The position numbers and the translations under genes were made by a program. Shown here in pieces: positions 10,712 through 21,985 of a stretch of 64,000 bases of DNA; position 1 is the stretch's first letter; each line of letters opens with the position of its first letter. The notes beneath the pieces were generated by a model, which was given only the letters and a program-made list of their open reading frames with translations, was not told where the DNA came from and searched no databases. The stretch spans positions 4,000,501 through 4,064,500 of the forward strand of contig CATIUR010000002.1 in NCBI GenBank assembly GCA_949592205.1, given 5' to 3'. This DNA comes from Helichrysum umbraculigerum (lineage: Eukaryota; Streptophyta; Magnoliopsida; Asterales; Asteraceae).

Positions 10712-11161
10712 TCACAAGCACATGAGAACGTAGTGATTAAAGGGGTCCAATGAATAGGATTATATCAGCAACGATTAAACTCGTATAATCTTTCATTATA
10801 TGTGGCAAAATGGGTGAGGCGGGTAATTGGTCAAAACATGTATATAAATATAAAATAAACTTAAACGGGATCCAAACAGGCAAACAGTCAGGATTGGGTC
10901 AGGCCAACCTGCAAACACTTGTTGTCAACTATTTGCATTTTTGTAACCTAATTTGTTTATTAAAGTATGCCTTGAAAGCTATACTGGATCTTGACGATTT
11001 TAATAAAGCAATTTGAGAGGTTTGAAACATTTACAAGCATTTTGGGTGACTTTTGAGTTTGCATCATTCTCACTTGGAGATAAAATGCACAGATCAACAC
11101 ATTTTTAGAAAAAAAGTCCTTTTGAAAAGGATCAATACTGCCATCTCCTACTTTCAAACAC
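10712..11161. other. Spacer downstream of EMC6 copy B
   Basis: No gene was seen. This is AT-rich sequence that should contain the 3' UTR and poly(A) region of EMC6 copy B, whose stop codon is at 11162-11164, followed by unassigned sequence up to the hAT target duplication. Confidence 0.4.
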
Positions 11162-12412
11162 TTAATTGGTAACCCACAGTTCAATATAAATATTAAATGG
11201 GAGTGTGTAACAGAGAAAAGCAAAAGGATACGTCCAAAACAGCACGAACGACTGCAAAAAAAGACATAGTTGGCAGGTTAATATTCAAACATAACGGATT
11301 GCATTACAATAACTTCATCCAGCAAGAACAATACATAGTTAACGAATTAGAGAACTTTACCAAAAGCCCGCCTAGAAATCCGTCCAATACAACCCTATTC
11401 CAGCTGTCAAAGTATGAATGGATAGAAAAACATGTCTTGGCTGTAAGGCCAACGGATGTAATAGCCATGACAAGTAAATAAATGACAAACCCCATGAGGC
11501 CAGTAAATCCCAAAATTCCAGCAATCACACCACCAATGATAGACATGAACGTTCGACTGCATGATGGTCACAAGATATTAATTAATACAGCCAATGGAGG
11601 AAATAACAAGGTTTCTACAATGAAGCACGGGTGTAATGTTTTTTTTTAATCAAATCAAGACCTTATTATCTAAAACTCTAAAAGTATGCATATAACATAC
11701 GCAGTAGTATATGAAAAGAAATATAGAACACAAAAGAGAGCATTTTGATGATATATAAACAAAGATATACATGTATCATCAAGAAGTTGCCTTCTCATTA
11801 GCCATTACAATAGCTCTATCTGTACACTGTTTTGTCGGCTACTAATAAGTTTTAGATCCCTAAAAAACAAGAAATGGATACATGAGCTCTAAACAAAGAT
11901 CCACACCAGAATTAGGGTATGTTTTATCTCTAATGGGTAAAATGGGCAAAATTAGATAAATCAGCTCAAAGGATAACAGGTCAAAACTCATAATGTCACC
12001 AGTATTAGATTTTTATTAAAGCTTCAAAGGTGTTCCTGGTCAGCCCATTTTAACTCGTACAAACCTACCTGAATTCCATGAACCCATTTGACCCACTACC
12101 TAAACTCCCATCCCCCTCCGCGCGCCCACACACACTCAATATCCCCACATCTAATCCATGGTTTATGCAGCTCCAAACCATCAAATTAATGATCAGCTAT
12201 CGATATAGTTGTTCAAACCGCAGTATTAGAGTAACATGTGAATTGAGAAGCATCATATTAGGTACAAAATGATGTAAATTGTGATGAAATTGGAAAACTG
12301 ACCTGTAGTATATCACCTTCATGTTACTTTGCAAATTCTCAGCATTGAAGGTTAGCACTTCATTTTCACCAGATTTCTTTCCGGATACACCCGAATCAGC
12401 ATGGCCAGCCAT
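11162..12412 (-). CDS. EMC6: EMC6 copy B, ER membrane protein complex subunit 6 (three exons)
   Basis: The exons on the minus strand are 12303-12412, 11361-11556 and 11162-11251, with GT-AG introns at 11557-12302 and 11252-11360. The second intron ends in a pyrimidine-rich tract before GCAG. The joined frame is 131 residues without stops, slightly longer than I expect for plant EMC6. It starts MAGHADSG, followed by a polar N-terminus and three hydrophobic segments (first IIGGVIAGILGFTGLMGFV), with the family motif SIHSYFDSWNR before the third. The codon used upstream in the same frame is GTG, so the ATG at 12412 was chosen. The C-terminus departs from the plant form: after SFVLFWT the usual short ending is replaced by about 22 other residues, consistent with an indel in exon 3. 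It may still be functional, but could be a young pseudogene. Its upstream region carries two hAT MITEs. Confidence 0.8.
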
Positions 12413-12551
12413 AGCCTCCACCTTGGTAAGATTTTATGACAAAACAGTCAACATACATTAGGATGTGAACCACACACGATTCCAATTATTTAACATCTTG
12501 AATACTTTTCAAGGTTTTTGACTCTAGTTCCATCTCAACCATGCTCTAGGG

Positions 12552-13028
12552 CATGGTTGTAAAAGACGGGATTAGTCGGCCAATTATGGCTACCGACTAA
12601 TCCATGACCATGTCGGTCAGAAAGTCGGTCAAAGACTGGTCAAGGTGAAAAAAAACATATTTTTGGGTCAAAAAGCGGGTCAAAGGCGGGTTCTTGGTCA
12701 AAAAGCGGGTCAAAGGCGGGAAAAAGCAGGTCAAAGACGGGTTTTTGGGCTGGTCAAAGATGGTCAACTTTTTAAAAAATAAGTATTTTGAACAATCGAA
12801 CTACAATGTTTATGTTGGAGTTTTTTATGACAACTATGTTAAAGTTTATGTATATTTATGTTTATCTTTATGTTTCTCATCTATATTTATTCATATATAC
12901 TTTTGAAAATTTATTTAAATACTAGAAAGTCAATAAAAGTCAAAATCCGACTAATCTTCGACTAGTCCCGACTAGTCTGTAAAATGTCCCGACCGACTAA
13001 TCCCCGACTTAAAACTTTTTCAACCTTG
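12552..13028. mobile_element. hAT-type MITE, 477 bp
   Basis: It is flanked by a perfect 8-bp duplication CTCTAGGG (12544-12551 and 13029-13036). The ends are inverted repeats CATGGTTGTAAAAG and CAAGGTTGAAAAAG. The empty site is visible in EMC6 copy A near 5910-5930. Inside are repeated GGTCAAAGGCGGG and GACTAGTC motifs and no transposase. It belongs to the same family as the element at 13627-14429. Confidence 0.9.
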
Positions 13029-13626
13029 CTCTAGGGATTACCTTTTTAAGCAGTTACAATCCTCCAGTTTCACACTCTTTTTGCTAACATCAGTGTTATG
13101 AATTTTACATAGATACATTACACGATCTATGTCATCTAAAGTATTAGCTCCCCAAAACATGAACCCCACTCGAACACTCCAAATAAATGAATAAAAAATA
13201 CACTAACATCTGAAAAACTTCTTATTTGTAGTTCACAAGTGTCTACAGATTTTAATCATAAACTATCTGTGTCTCTGAACAAGCGATAAAAACTCAAAGC
13301 TGACTTTTTTCAAACTATTCTTAACCTAAACTTAATTTGGCAGTTAGGTTTTAGATCTAAACGAAACTAATGAAGCATACAATGCAAAATCGGAAGGTGA
13401 ATTCACTTATTTATCTATTCATATACGAATTGCACATAATATATCAGTAATTCATCAACTAAATTTACACGCACAGTTTACAGGCGATGCTAATTGAGTA
13501 TCAGATCAAAGTTACAAAATTCAGATCTTATACTACAAATACCTAATTAATTCAAGTAATATGAATAGCAAAGTAGTAATTTGTAGCCCATCAAATAGTG
13601 TGTATATATATATTATATATACCTGG

Positions 13627-14429
13627 CAAGGTTGAAAAAGTCGGAAGTCGGGGGCGAGTCGGTCAGGACCTCGGAAGGACTAGTCGGGGACTAGTCGGAT
13701 TTTGACTTTTGTTGACTTTTTTACATTTCAGAAATAAATTTCAAAATTATATGTATAAATATATAAAATTTTGTAATCTTCAAATAATTTAGCGACTTGA
13801 AAGTAATTTAAAAAACAAATTAAAGACATATAAGTAATGTTGTATAAATTTGAGGGACTAAAATATAAAAATTGTACTTTTTTGGGAAAAAACATACTCC
13901 GTATATGAGCCTTTTTTACAGATGAAAAAATCGGATCTAAATCTACACTATCACCTCCTTCATCGCTTCATCTTCTTCTTCATCACTTCATCTTCTCAAA
14001 CCCTAATTCCTAAATTAACTATAACCCATCAAAATGAGAAACCAACAAGATGATTCAACTCGTGTTCTCTATCATCTCTATTCACTCATCATCAACATCC
14101 TTACTTCACCACCACTTCCAATTCCTTTCCCCACCGCCTTTTCCGGTGCTACCGTCGCATCGCTTCATCTTCTAAAACCCTAATCCTTTTTTTTTAAGTT
14201 GACCAAAGTTGACCTGACTAAAAACCCGACCCAGCTCCGACCCAGATCGGATTTTGACCAAAATACGCGCCTCAAACCATAAAATCCGACCCAGACCGAC
14301 TTTGACCCTTTGACCGTTGACCATTGACCCGACTTTTTGTAGCGTTTTGGCTGGGGGCGAGTCGGGATAGGGGTTGAGGCCGCCTGGGCGCCGATTAGTC
14401 GGCCGCTTTTTCCGACTTTTACAACACTG
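13627..14429. mobile_element. hAT-type non-autonomous element, 803 bp
   Basis: It is flanked by 8-bp near-identical repeats ATACCTGG (13619-13626) and ATGCCTGG (14430-14437). The ends are CAAGGTTGAAAAAGTCGG and, inverted, CAGTGTTGTAAAAGTCGG. The empty site is present in copy A near 6530. GACTAGTC and GACCCGAC-type motifs occur near both ends, and the middle is AT-rich with no transposase. Family membership with 12552-13028 rests on the shared ends. Confidence 0.88.
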
Positions 14430-14660
14430 ATGCCTGGTGCCGATATACGTATAAGAATTTAGCGGAAGCTGTTGATATTTTGTCGAATCAGAATTAACAG
14501 AGTGATCGATCGATGTTTTGGAATGTTCACACGTCACTTTGTTAATCTTTCCCAAATGGGTTTCTAATTTCTTTACATAATATGGGCGATGTGGTAGGCT
14601 TTCTTTTCTAAAATAAGGCCCAACTTGAGAGAAATAAAACTGCTTTTTTTTTCCCTTTCT

Positions 14661-15569
14661 TTTTTTACTATAGTTTTGCAATTAATTAATTTTGTAAATG
14701 TGTTTATTTGATTCATTCAAACTCAAATAAGTAAAAGATAATAGGTGTTTAAATTGTACTCATAAATTTAAATCAGTGGACGATTGATTCGGTCTATACT
14801 AGAAATAATCGCAGAAAATTTAATAACGTGGATTTCTATATCTCAATGATATTCCACGATCAATGCACTTAAAAGTTCATTGATTGAGATATTTTTATAA
14901 AGTAAATAAACTTCGATTCTTGAATAATCCACATTACTTCCGAACCTATTGTAACAAAAGATTTCCCTTTTACATGAAAATTTTCTCAAATCTTATTCAT
15001 TTGCAACAAAGTATTCTTAAAAATTATTGTGCTACTATTTATAACCTATTGTAACTCACATCACTATACCAACTCACTTGCAAAGAGAAAAAAAAGGAGA
15101 GAAAAAAAAAACGTATATTAGTATCATCACCATCTTAAGTAGTTGAACTTGTTGGTATGGGTATGAGAAAAAAAAATATATGTAGTATTAGACCACCTCA
15201 TTTGGAAATGATGTTTTTTTTGGGGTGTAGCTCCATCGAAAAAACTCTCTATAGCTAAATTTCACATCAACTTTAAAGGTAAAAAAAATTCCCTCACCTG
15301 CTGCGATCCCAACGGTTGGTCGGGTTTTAATCCGGTCGTTGCCCCGACCAATTAGGATTCACGGCAGGGTGTTTTAAATTTATAAGAGCTGGGGCTCAAA
15401 CTATAAATACTACCTACCTTGGGGGCAAGCGGTAAGTATAACTCGAGGTCATTCTTCAATCGGAGCGAATTGAAACGAAGCGGATCACCAAAGATTATAT
15501 TCACTAATAGGATGAGGGTAGGTAGATTGATTTTTGGTGAGTTTTGTTTTCTAGTTATCCTAAATGCGG
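14661..15569. other. No recognisable gene
   Basis: AT-rich sequence between the EMC6 upstream region and a truncated Gypsy remnant. I see no family-like protein on either strand and no clear element ends. It may include decayed transposon sequence. Confidence 0.45.
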
Positions 15570-16065
15570 TAAAGTAAATGCAGATCCACGTAGACAACCA
15601 GTATCATTTGTAGAAGGTGAACTTGTTTATCTAAAAGTTTCGCCTTGGAAAGGGGTTATTCGGTTTGGGAAACGTGGTAAGTTAGCTCCTCGATATATCA
15701 GTCCATTTAGAATCAGCAAAGTTGTAAATGATCAGTCAGTTACACTTGATCTTCCTCCAGAGCTTGCTGGTATTCATGACACGTTTAACATTTGTTATTT
15801 GAGGAAATGTAACGTTGAGGACCAGTCTCAGATTCTTCCTTTGCAAGATTTGAAAGTTGATCGGACCCAGAAGTTAGTTGAAGAACCAGTTGAACTTCTA
15901 GACCGAAAAGTTGTTAAACTTAGAAAGAAACAGATTTCCATGGTGTTATTAAAATGGAAACATAGTTTAGGTTCAAACCTGACGTGGGAAACTGAGGAGA
16001 GCATGAGATCCAGATATCCTGGATTGTTTGATCGTGATGAGATTTCGGGGACGAAATCTTCTTAA
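15570..16065 (+). pseudogene. 3' end of a Gypsy pol: integrase C-terminus with chromodomain
   Basis: The open frame contains the integrase C-terminal segment LVYLKVSPWKGVIRFGKRGK and a terminal chromodomain-like stretch with WKHSLGSNLTWE and YPGLF, then stops at 16065. All of gag, protease, RT, RNase H and the integrase core are missing, so the element is 5'-truncated. The break lies near 15570, where recognisable protein similarity begins. A purine-rich tract (AAGGGGGGAGATT) follows directly and leads into the 3' LTR. Confidence 0.85.
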
Positions 16066-16076
16066 GGGGGGAGATT

Positions 16077-18049
16077 TGTAACATCCTCTCCAGTTGTCTG
16101 GTAATTTCTTATTTTTAAATTTGTTATTTAATTGTGTTAGAAATTACTTGATATTATTTATTTTACTGTGAAACTTAGATAAATAAGTTTTAAGACTTAT
16201 TGTGAATAGTAAATTGTTGATTGTTTTGTTTTACTATAGTTGACGGTAAAATAAAATAATTTCTTTGCAAATGGTTTTTAGGTTCCGGACAGTATATATT
16301 AAAAAGGGATTGTTTTAAGTGGATACGGGGTCGGTGGCTGACCTATATTTAGAAACTTTCTTAAATTAGAAAGTTAGTACGTTCTTTCTCAGAAATCAAA
16401 TAAAAACCCTAGAACCTATCACTTTTATATTCAACTTGAATCAAACCGAAGTTGTAATCTTGATCTTGATCTTAAGCTAGTTCATAATCATCTTCCTAAT
16501 CTTCTTGTGATTGTAATTTGGTAAGTTTTATGGATCATATTGATATATAAGTTGAGTTCTTGAAATTTGATTGAAATCGTATGTGTGATTCGTTAAGATT
16601 GACGTTGCATGATGATATATGATTGTTATATACTTTGTTGTTGTTAGTAGCAATGGTTATAATGATCATAGAGCAAGAATTAGTAAGTTAGTAAGTTAAA
16701 TTTTGAAAGTTGATATACTGTTACTGAACGAACTGGAATCTGCAAAACCAGTTGATCCGGCGGATCAGGTAGGTGATCCGGCGGATCCTAAACCTAAACC
16801 TGTGATCCGGCGGATCATGGTATGATCCGGCGGATCTTAAGTAATAATTTTAGTGATCCGGTGTTGATCCGTGTATGCTCCGACGGATCTCAAATGGTCG
16901 GTACTACATAGTTAAGGATCCGGTGATGATCCGGTGCTGATCCGGCGGATCAGGAAGAGGATCCGGCAGATCCTGGTTATAATCCGGCGGATCATCTGGC
17001 TTTTCAATGTTTGTTATTTTATTTGATTACAAGTATAGTATTTAATGTCTGATATTGTAATACTCCTGAAGTATGTTAGACTTCAAGTAATTATATAATC
17101 TAGTAGTATTTGTGATTGATTATAGTGTGATTACTTATGTAAGGTAGTTGTATACATAAGTATTATTCGTTTATGACAAGTTACTAACTTGTGTGTTTTG
17201 TGTGGTGTTTCAGATACCCCAAAGACTCAGTGATTAGAAGCTGAGTGTGTTGACTACAGAGGTATCGGTGAGTGGATTTAGAACTCACTTTTGATTTAGT
17301 TGTAACTGTTTGATTGCAACAAGTGAACGTAGATATGTTGTTATATTATTTAATTTAATATTTTTGATTATAAATCTACGTGCTATGTGTGGCCTTCGGG
17401 CATCAGCTGTTAATGAGGTCAACGAGTTGAAATGGTTGGTTGAGCTGGTTGGTTATTATATGAATTTCACAGGGTCTTGATTCATTTGTTGTGTGTAGAA
17501 CCTGTGATTGATTATAATAACTGGTAGCTATCGGTCTCGTCTGTTTTGGCCATATGGATATGTCTGGATAAGTGTTCTTGGGGAGCCACCCGGGTATTAT
17601 GGTATTCCCCAGAACCACCGATCCTCATTCGTTGAATTGTTGATTAGTTGTTTATGTGTTTACGGTTGTTTGGTGTAAACAAGTAGTTAAGCTAAGTTAA
17701 TTGGTGTGTGATGAATTCATTCACTTAGCTTCGTGCTAATCCCTCATTTTACTTCCTGCAGGTTATGTTTTGGGATGTGGGTTGCAGGATTATGACGCTC
17801 CAGGAGCGGGGAATGTTTGACTGATCGTGCTACTCTGACATGTTTTGTTATAAACTAAGTTTGGAACGATATAATACCCCGTTTTATGTAGTTGATGTGT
17901 GGTAACTTTAATAGTTTAAACTAAGGGTGTGTTGAACATGTAATCAGTTTATGTACATTATTTCTAATGTACAGTGTTTAATAATGTTTTAAAATATACG
18001 CTTCCGTGTTAATAATATAATATTGCTGTATTATATGAGGGGTGTTATA
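16077..18049 (+). repeat. 3' LTR of the truncated Gypsy element
   Basis: The LTR starts TGTAACATCC just after the polypurine tract and ends GAGGGGTGTTATA, about 1.97 kb. It is a diverged relative of the LTR at 53659-55584: both share the start, the block around ATAGTTGACGGTA and GCAAATGGTTTT, and the same ending. It carries a cluster of GATCCGGCGGATC palindromes. No target duplication can be tested because the 5' part of the element is gone. Confidence 0.85.
16752..16998. repeat. Cluster of GATCCGGCGGATC palindromes in the LTR
   Basis: About ten perfect or near-perfect copies of the near-palindrome GATCCGGCGGATC or half-forms (GATCCGG, CGGATC) lie in 250 bp of otherwise AT-rich LTR. In RNA each unit could fold back on itself or pair with the others. 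The related LTR at 53659 carries a similar cluster with different outer bases. Confidence 0.85.
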
Positions 18050-19425
18050 TATTTGTACTTCACACGAGGTGTTTCAAACGCTATACGAAGTACTGTGCCA
18101 TTTTAAGGAAAGTTCATAGTTTCGTACTGTAACTGGAGATAACTGTATCTACGTAGTATTAGGGTTGATCAGATTCTATCCTAAGGGCAACGGTCACGTG
18201 AAAGTCTGGAAAGGGTGACGAGAAACTAGATCTATAGTCAGGATAAGTTTAACCAAACACACAGCACAACAGTCTCCAATCATGTGAATGAAATATTAAT
18301 ATAACATCATCCCTATTCCTAATATCTACATTTCAACAATCACAATATTAAACTACTCTATAAACATGGCAATAAGTAAAGTACAAACTGAAATAACATA
18401 AAGTGCAAGCATTATAACAGTAAGTAAAGTTTAGATATCACTGGGAATACAGCAGCGTAATACTGAGGATTAAAAATAGTCAAACTTGAGAAAAACTCGT
18501 TACAACAAGATTACCAAGCTAAACCTTCCTCTAGACTTGAACCGTAAGCTTAACTCTCTTATTCTCTTCTAGATATCTAGAGAGAGAATCTAGAGAGAGA
18601 AAGTAGAGAGAGAATGAAAGAGAGAAAATGAAAGAAATGTAAAAGTGAGAAGAGAAGTGAGAATGAGGTGCTTGAAATGAGGAAGGGATGACCCCTATTT
18701 ATAGTGAAAGCCTCAAACCATACGTACAACTTGCGAAACAGCACGTACAAGCAAATGAAGCAGAAATGGGGGGAGGAGGGGCCATATACAGTCTGTATGA
18801 GGCCGTATACGGTCTCTGTGGGGCCGTATACGGTGCCCAGGACCGTATACGGGCTCCGTCTGATTTCGTTCGTTGCTTAAAACGCGCGTATCTTCTTCGT
18901 TACTCGTCCATTTGACTTGATTCTTTCGCTTATGGCTTGGTAATTCTGTTACGCTTCTAATGATACCAATCTCATGGAAATTGGGTGTGTAGAGCTCAGA
19001 CATAGCCAGAATGACTTTATAGGTGTCCGTAATCATCGTGTCTTCTCCCTTCTTTACCCGATTTGCGTGATTCTTGATTCTTCGATCTCGTTTTTACCTA
19101 TATTATCATATGATGAGGTTAGAATATGTGCCTCATAGGATAGATGAGTCCGGAATAATTTGTGCATGTATATTTGTCCTGATTTGCTATTCGGACGTTT
19201 TTAGTAATTTTTGCAGCAACGCCTATATTTGGACCACTTTAGTGAATTTTAGTAAATAGTGAGCATTTTGGAATGTTTTCACTAAAGATGAGCCCAAAAA
19301 GTGTGAAATATTGACCGTAAAAACATGACTTTTTACGTCACATCATCACCCAACCCGATGTATCTTTGAGTTTTAGGTGGTGATAACTCCACCAGCCAAA
19401 TTGATAGATCCACCAAAGTTACACA
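18050..19425 (-). other. LTR-like promoter region in reverse orientation
   Basis: Read on the minus strand, it has a TATA-like TATAAATAG (18697-18704), then a CT-rich leader containing (CTCT)n at about 18570-18660. Upstream is a cluster of CCGTATACGG palindromes (about 18800-18860). This order of U3, TATA and pyrimidine-rich R/U5 suggests an LTR or other retroelement end. Element boundaries and target duplications were not found and no protein is encoded, so the assignment is tentative. Confidence 0.4.
18576..18645. repeat. GA-rich microsatellite
   Basis: AGAGAGA runs separated by AATCT and AAAGT; CT-rich on the minus strand, where it would be just downstream of the TATA-like box. Confidence 0.8.
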
Positions 19426-19510
19426 TATACATTACACGATTTCTGTCATCTAAAGTATTAGCTCCCCAAAACATGAACCCCACTCGAACACTCCAAATAA
19501 ATGAATAAAA
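19426..19510. other. Relic of the EMC6 5' flank
   Basis: An ~85-bp piece containing TACATTACACGATTTCTGTC and CTCCCCAAAACATGAACCCC matches the flanks of EMC6 copies A (about 5998-6085) and B (about 13110-13195). It is isolated from any exon and marks a breakpoint. Confidence 0.75.
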
Positions 19511-20099
19511 AAATACACAAACCCATGAAATCTATAAATAAATATACGAAGTACTTAAAATTGCGCCGCAATGTGCAAGTAAATATCACTAATAGAAGAG
19601 TGAATGTTTGTGGATTCGAGTATCGTGAGAGGCGATATTGTTTATTAGCGGTGTTAGAGGCTGGATGTTGATGGAGTGTTTAGCGTTAAATTGCTCAGAT
19701 GTTTCATTCAAAATCGTTTATAAGCTAATCAAAATGTAGGCGTTTGGGATCATATTAAAGTCAACGTCATCTGTGTTTGGAGGGCGGTTTTGAACATGTT
19801 GACACAGCTTTCCAAATTTGCTAATATAGGTATTTCGATCCCTTCCACTCTTTGCCCATTGTGTAGATATAAAGGGGAAAGCATTTGACATCGCTTTTCA
19901 GATTGCTTTTTCTCGTAATCTCTTTGGCTTCAAATTGCAGGCTATAGAAATTTTACATTGCCATCGATTTTGAACATTGTGGTGACATCGCTTTAAATTC
20001 TTCAAGTATAACTACTCATAAATATACTTGTATTAGTGTGTGAGAATAAAATTACTTTCATTTTGGTATATTGCATGTATCAAACTTTTAATTTTGGTC
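19511..20099. other. No recognisable gene
   Basis: No coding region, RNA gene or element ends were recognised between the EMC6 flank relic and the 3' flank of HSK-1. Confidence 0.45.
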
Positions 20100-20213
20100 T
20101 ATTGTGTGTACAAGTCATAATTCATTGATCATTGATCCTATGGAATAGTTCCTACCAGATACAACAACAATTACTGCCCTTGGTAAGATGACAGGTTCAT
20201 CATTGATCATAGA

Positions 20214-20389
20214 CAGGGGCGGAGCTAGAGGGGGGCACTGCCCCCCATAAAAATCTAGAATTGTGGAAAAAAATAAATTTTTTAAGGTTATTAGTGACAG
20301 TTTTAAGTTTTGCCCCCCCAAAATGATAGAAAAAAGAAAAAAAAAAATTTTTTTGCCCCCCTATACAAATAATCCTAGCTCCGCCCCTG
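20214..20389. mobile_element. 176-bp hAT-type MITE
   Basis: The ends are perfect inverted repeats CAGGGGCGGAGCTAG. The flanking 8-bp repeats are ATCATAGA (20206-20213) and ATCATAAA (20390-20397), differing by one base. The empty site (TTGATCATAGAGACTTAC) is present in every other unit of the array. It contains poly-A and CCCCCC tracts and has no coding capacity. This terminal sequence is, to my knowledge, common among plant hAT MITEs. Confidence 0.88.
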
Positions 20390-20669
20390 ATCATAAAGAC
20401 TTACAATAGTGTAGTTTTCTAAGATACTTGACAAGTAAAAGAACAAAGAAGGCAAAAATAACGGGTTATTATTATCATTTCACCAAAGTGATTAGCAACA
20501 TTATCTACCACAATCATTCGTGATAACAGATCACAATTTTAAACATTAGCATTCTTCATCTTCTTATTCCCACCAATTCATTCATTCATTCATATAATAA
20601 ATGGTACACGTCTTATTTCAAGTAAAAGGAAACAACTTACCGAATCATCATCATAATCATCCATCTGGA

Positions 20670-21802
20670 TTAAATGGGAACGGTACTAACATGTCTAGCA
20701 CCAACTCTATCGAACTTCTGAACCATTGCAGATGCTTTAAAATTCCCATCCACCATAAAAGCCTCTACCATCTTCTTCCCAATTTCTCTCCTTTGTCCTC
20801 ATCATCCGTAACCACCACAGCAGTTGGTCCAGCTCCACTTATCGTGCACCTAAACGCACCCGCTTCCAGTGTAGCCTTCTTCACAGCATCCATCCCAAGA
20901 ATCAAAGGGACGCGTTTCGGCTCCACAATCTTATCAGACGACAATGCCTTTCCTAACCCAACAACATCCCCTTGCAACACAGCTGCCACCAACGCACCCG
21001 CCTGACTACTATTTCATATATGATGCGACATGGTTATCTATTTCGGCAATGCCGCCCTCATCTTTTTTGTTGGGGCTTCGAATTCGGGATTCACCAACAC
21101 AAAACACAAATTCTTATCATCAGGAAATTTTAAACTAATCAATTCCAAGTGGTCATAGCCCATTAATAGTACAAACCCACCCATGATACAGGGTGCAATA
21201 TTATTCGCATGATAACCGGATACTTTAGCTTCCGATTCGAGTCCCGCAAGGACCATATTGGAAGCCGGAAGTTTTCCACTGAAAATCTGATTAACAGCGA
21301 CGGCCGCTGCGGTGGCACTGGAGCCGAGACCGCTACCAAGTGGGAGACCTTTTTGTAAGGATAAAGAAATACCGACGGATCGGATATTGAGCATTTTCAT
21401 GACGAAAATAGCAGTGATGCCAGCGCAATTGTACAAAGGGTTTTTGCTGAGCTTTGTAGCGCCGGGGATGTCGGAGATACAGGCCTGGCCAGGGTGGACA
21501 TTAGGGTCGATAGTGAGGGTGACGTAATCACCAATACCGTCAAAAGCGCAACCAAGAAAGTCAAAACCAGGACCCAGATTGGCAACGGTAGTTGGAGCAA
21601 AAGATTTGACCGACGAATAAAGGGGGTGAGGCTCTTGGATATGACGTCGATTCTGATTTGAAGTGATGGATTGATTACATCGAATTAAAGATGATGATGA
21701 CGACGACGATGACGATAATCGAAGAAGCTTTGAATGATTATTAGTTGGTGAAAATGGAAAACTAGGATTTTTGGTGAATGAAGGTTGATTGTAAATAGCC
21801 AT
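20670..21802 (-). pseudogene. HSK: HSK-1, homoserine kinase pseudogene
   Basis: Homoserine kinase phosphorylates L-homoserine in the plastid as a step to threonine, and is a GHMP-family kinase. An ATG at 21802 is followed by a Ser-rich transit-peptide-like N-terminus, then the NLGPGFDFLG motif and a glycine-rich LPLGSGLGSS loop. Just after the loop three residues are missing compared with HSK-5. Lesions: TAG at 21038-21040 after ALPK, the shared TGA at 21014-21016, and a one-base deletion near 20790 that shifts the last ~40 codons. It also has Arg for Gly in AFRCTISGAGP near the third GHMP motif. Like known plant HSK genes it has no introns. Confidence 0.9.
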
Positions 21803-21985
21803 TTTATTTTAGAGGGTGTTTGGACTTAGTTTTGAAGATTATAATATTCAGATTATTGTGTTAATGATTGTGAACAAATTATTAATAAGCAATTATTTGA
21901 AGTTTAGAGGATGTAAAAACGCAGATGAAAACGTTGATTTGTAGAAGTATGAAGCTGCTACCTGCTGCACCAAATGGCAGGTAGG

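Larger units (their letters stand above)
12413..14660 (-). promoter_or_regulatory. 5' flank and presumed promoter of EMC6 copy B, split by two MITEs
   Basis: Apart from insertions at 12552-13028 and 13627-14429, this is collinear with the flank of copy A. A distal AAATAAGGCCCAACTTG box at about 14610 resembles a site II element. Together the two MITEs move it about 1.3 kb further from the start codon than in copy A. No clear TATA box was located and the transcription start is unknown. Confidence 0.4.

Noticed and set aside
12413..12421. EMC6 copy B starting three codons upstream
   Set aside because: That first codon is GTG. The ATG of MAGHADSG fits the plant EMC6 N-terminus.
14172..14681. 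169-codon minus-strand open frame
   Set aside because: It runs across the end of the 13627-14429 transposon into the EMC6 flank and is simple translation of GACCCGAC repeats and T-rich DNA.
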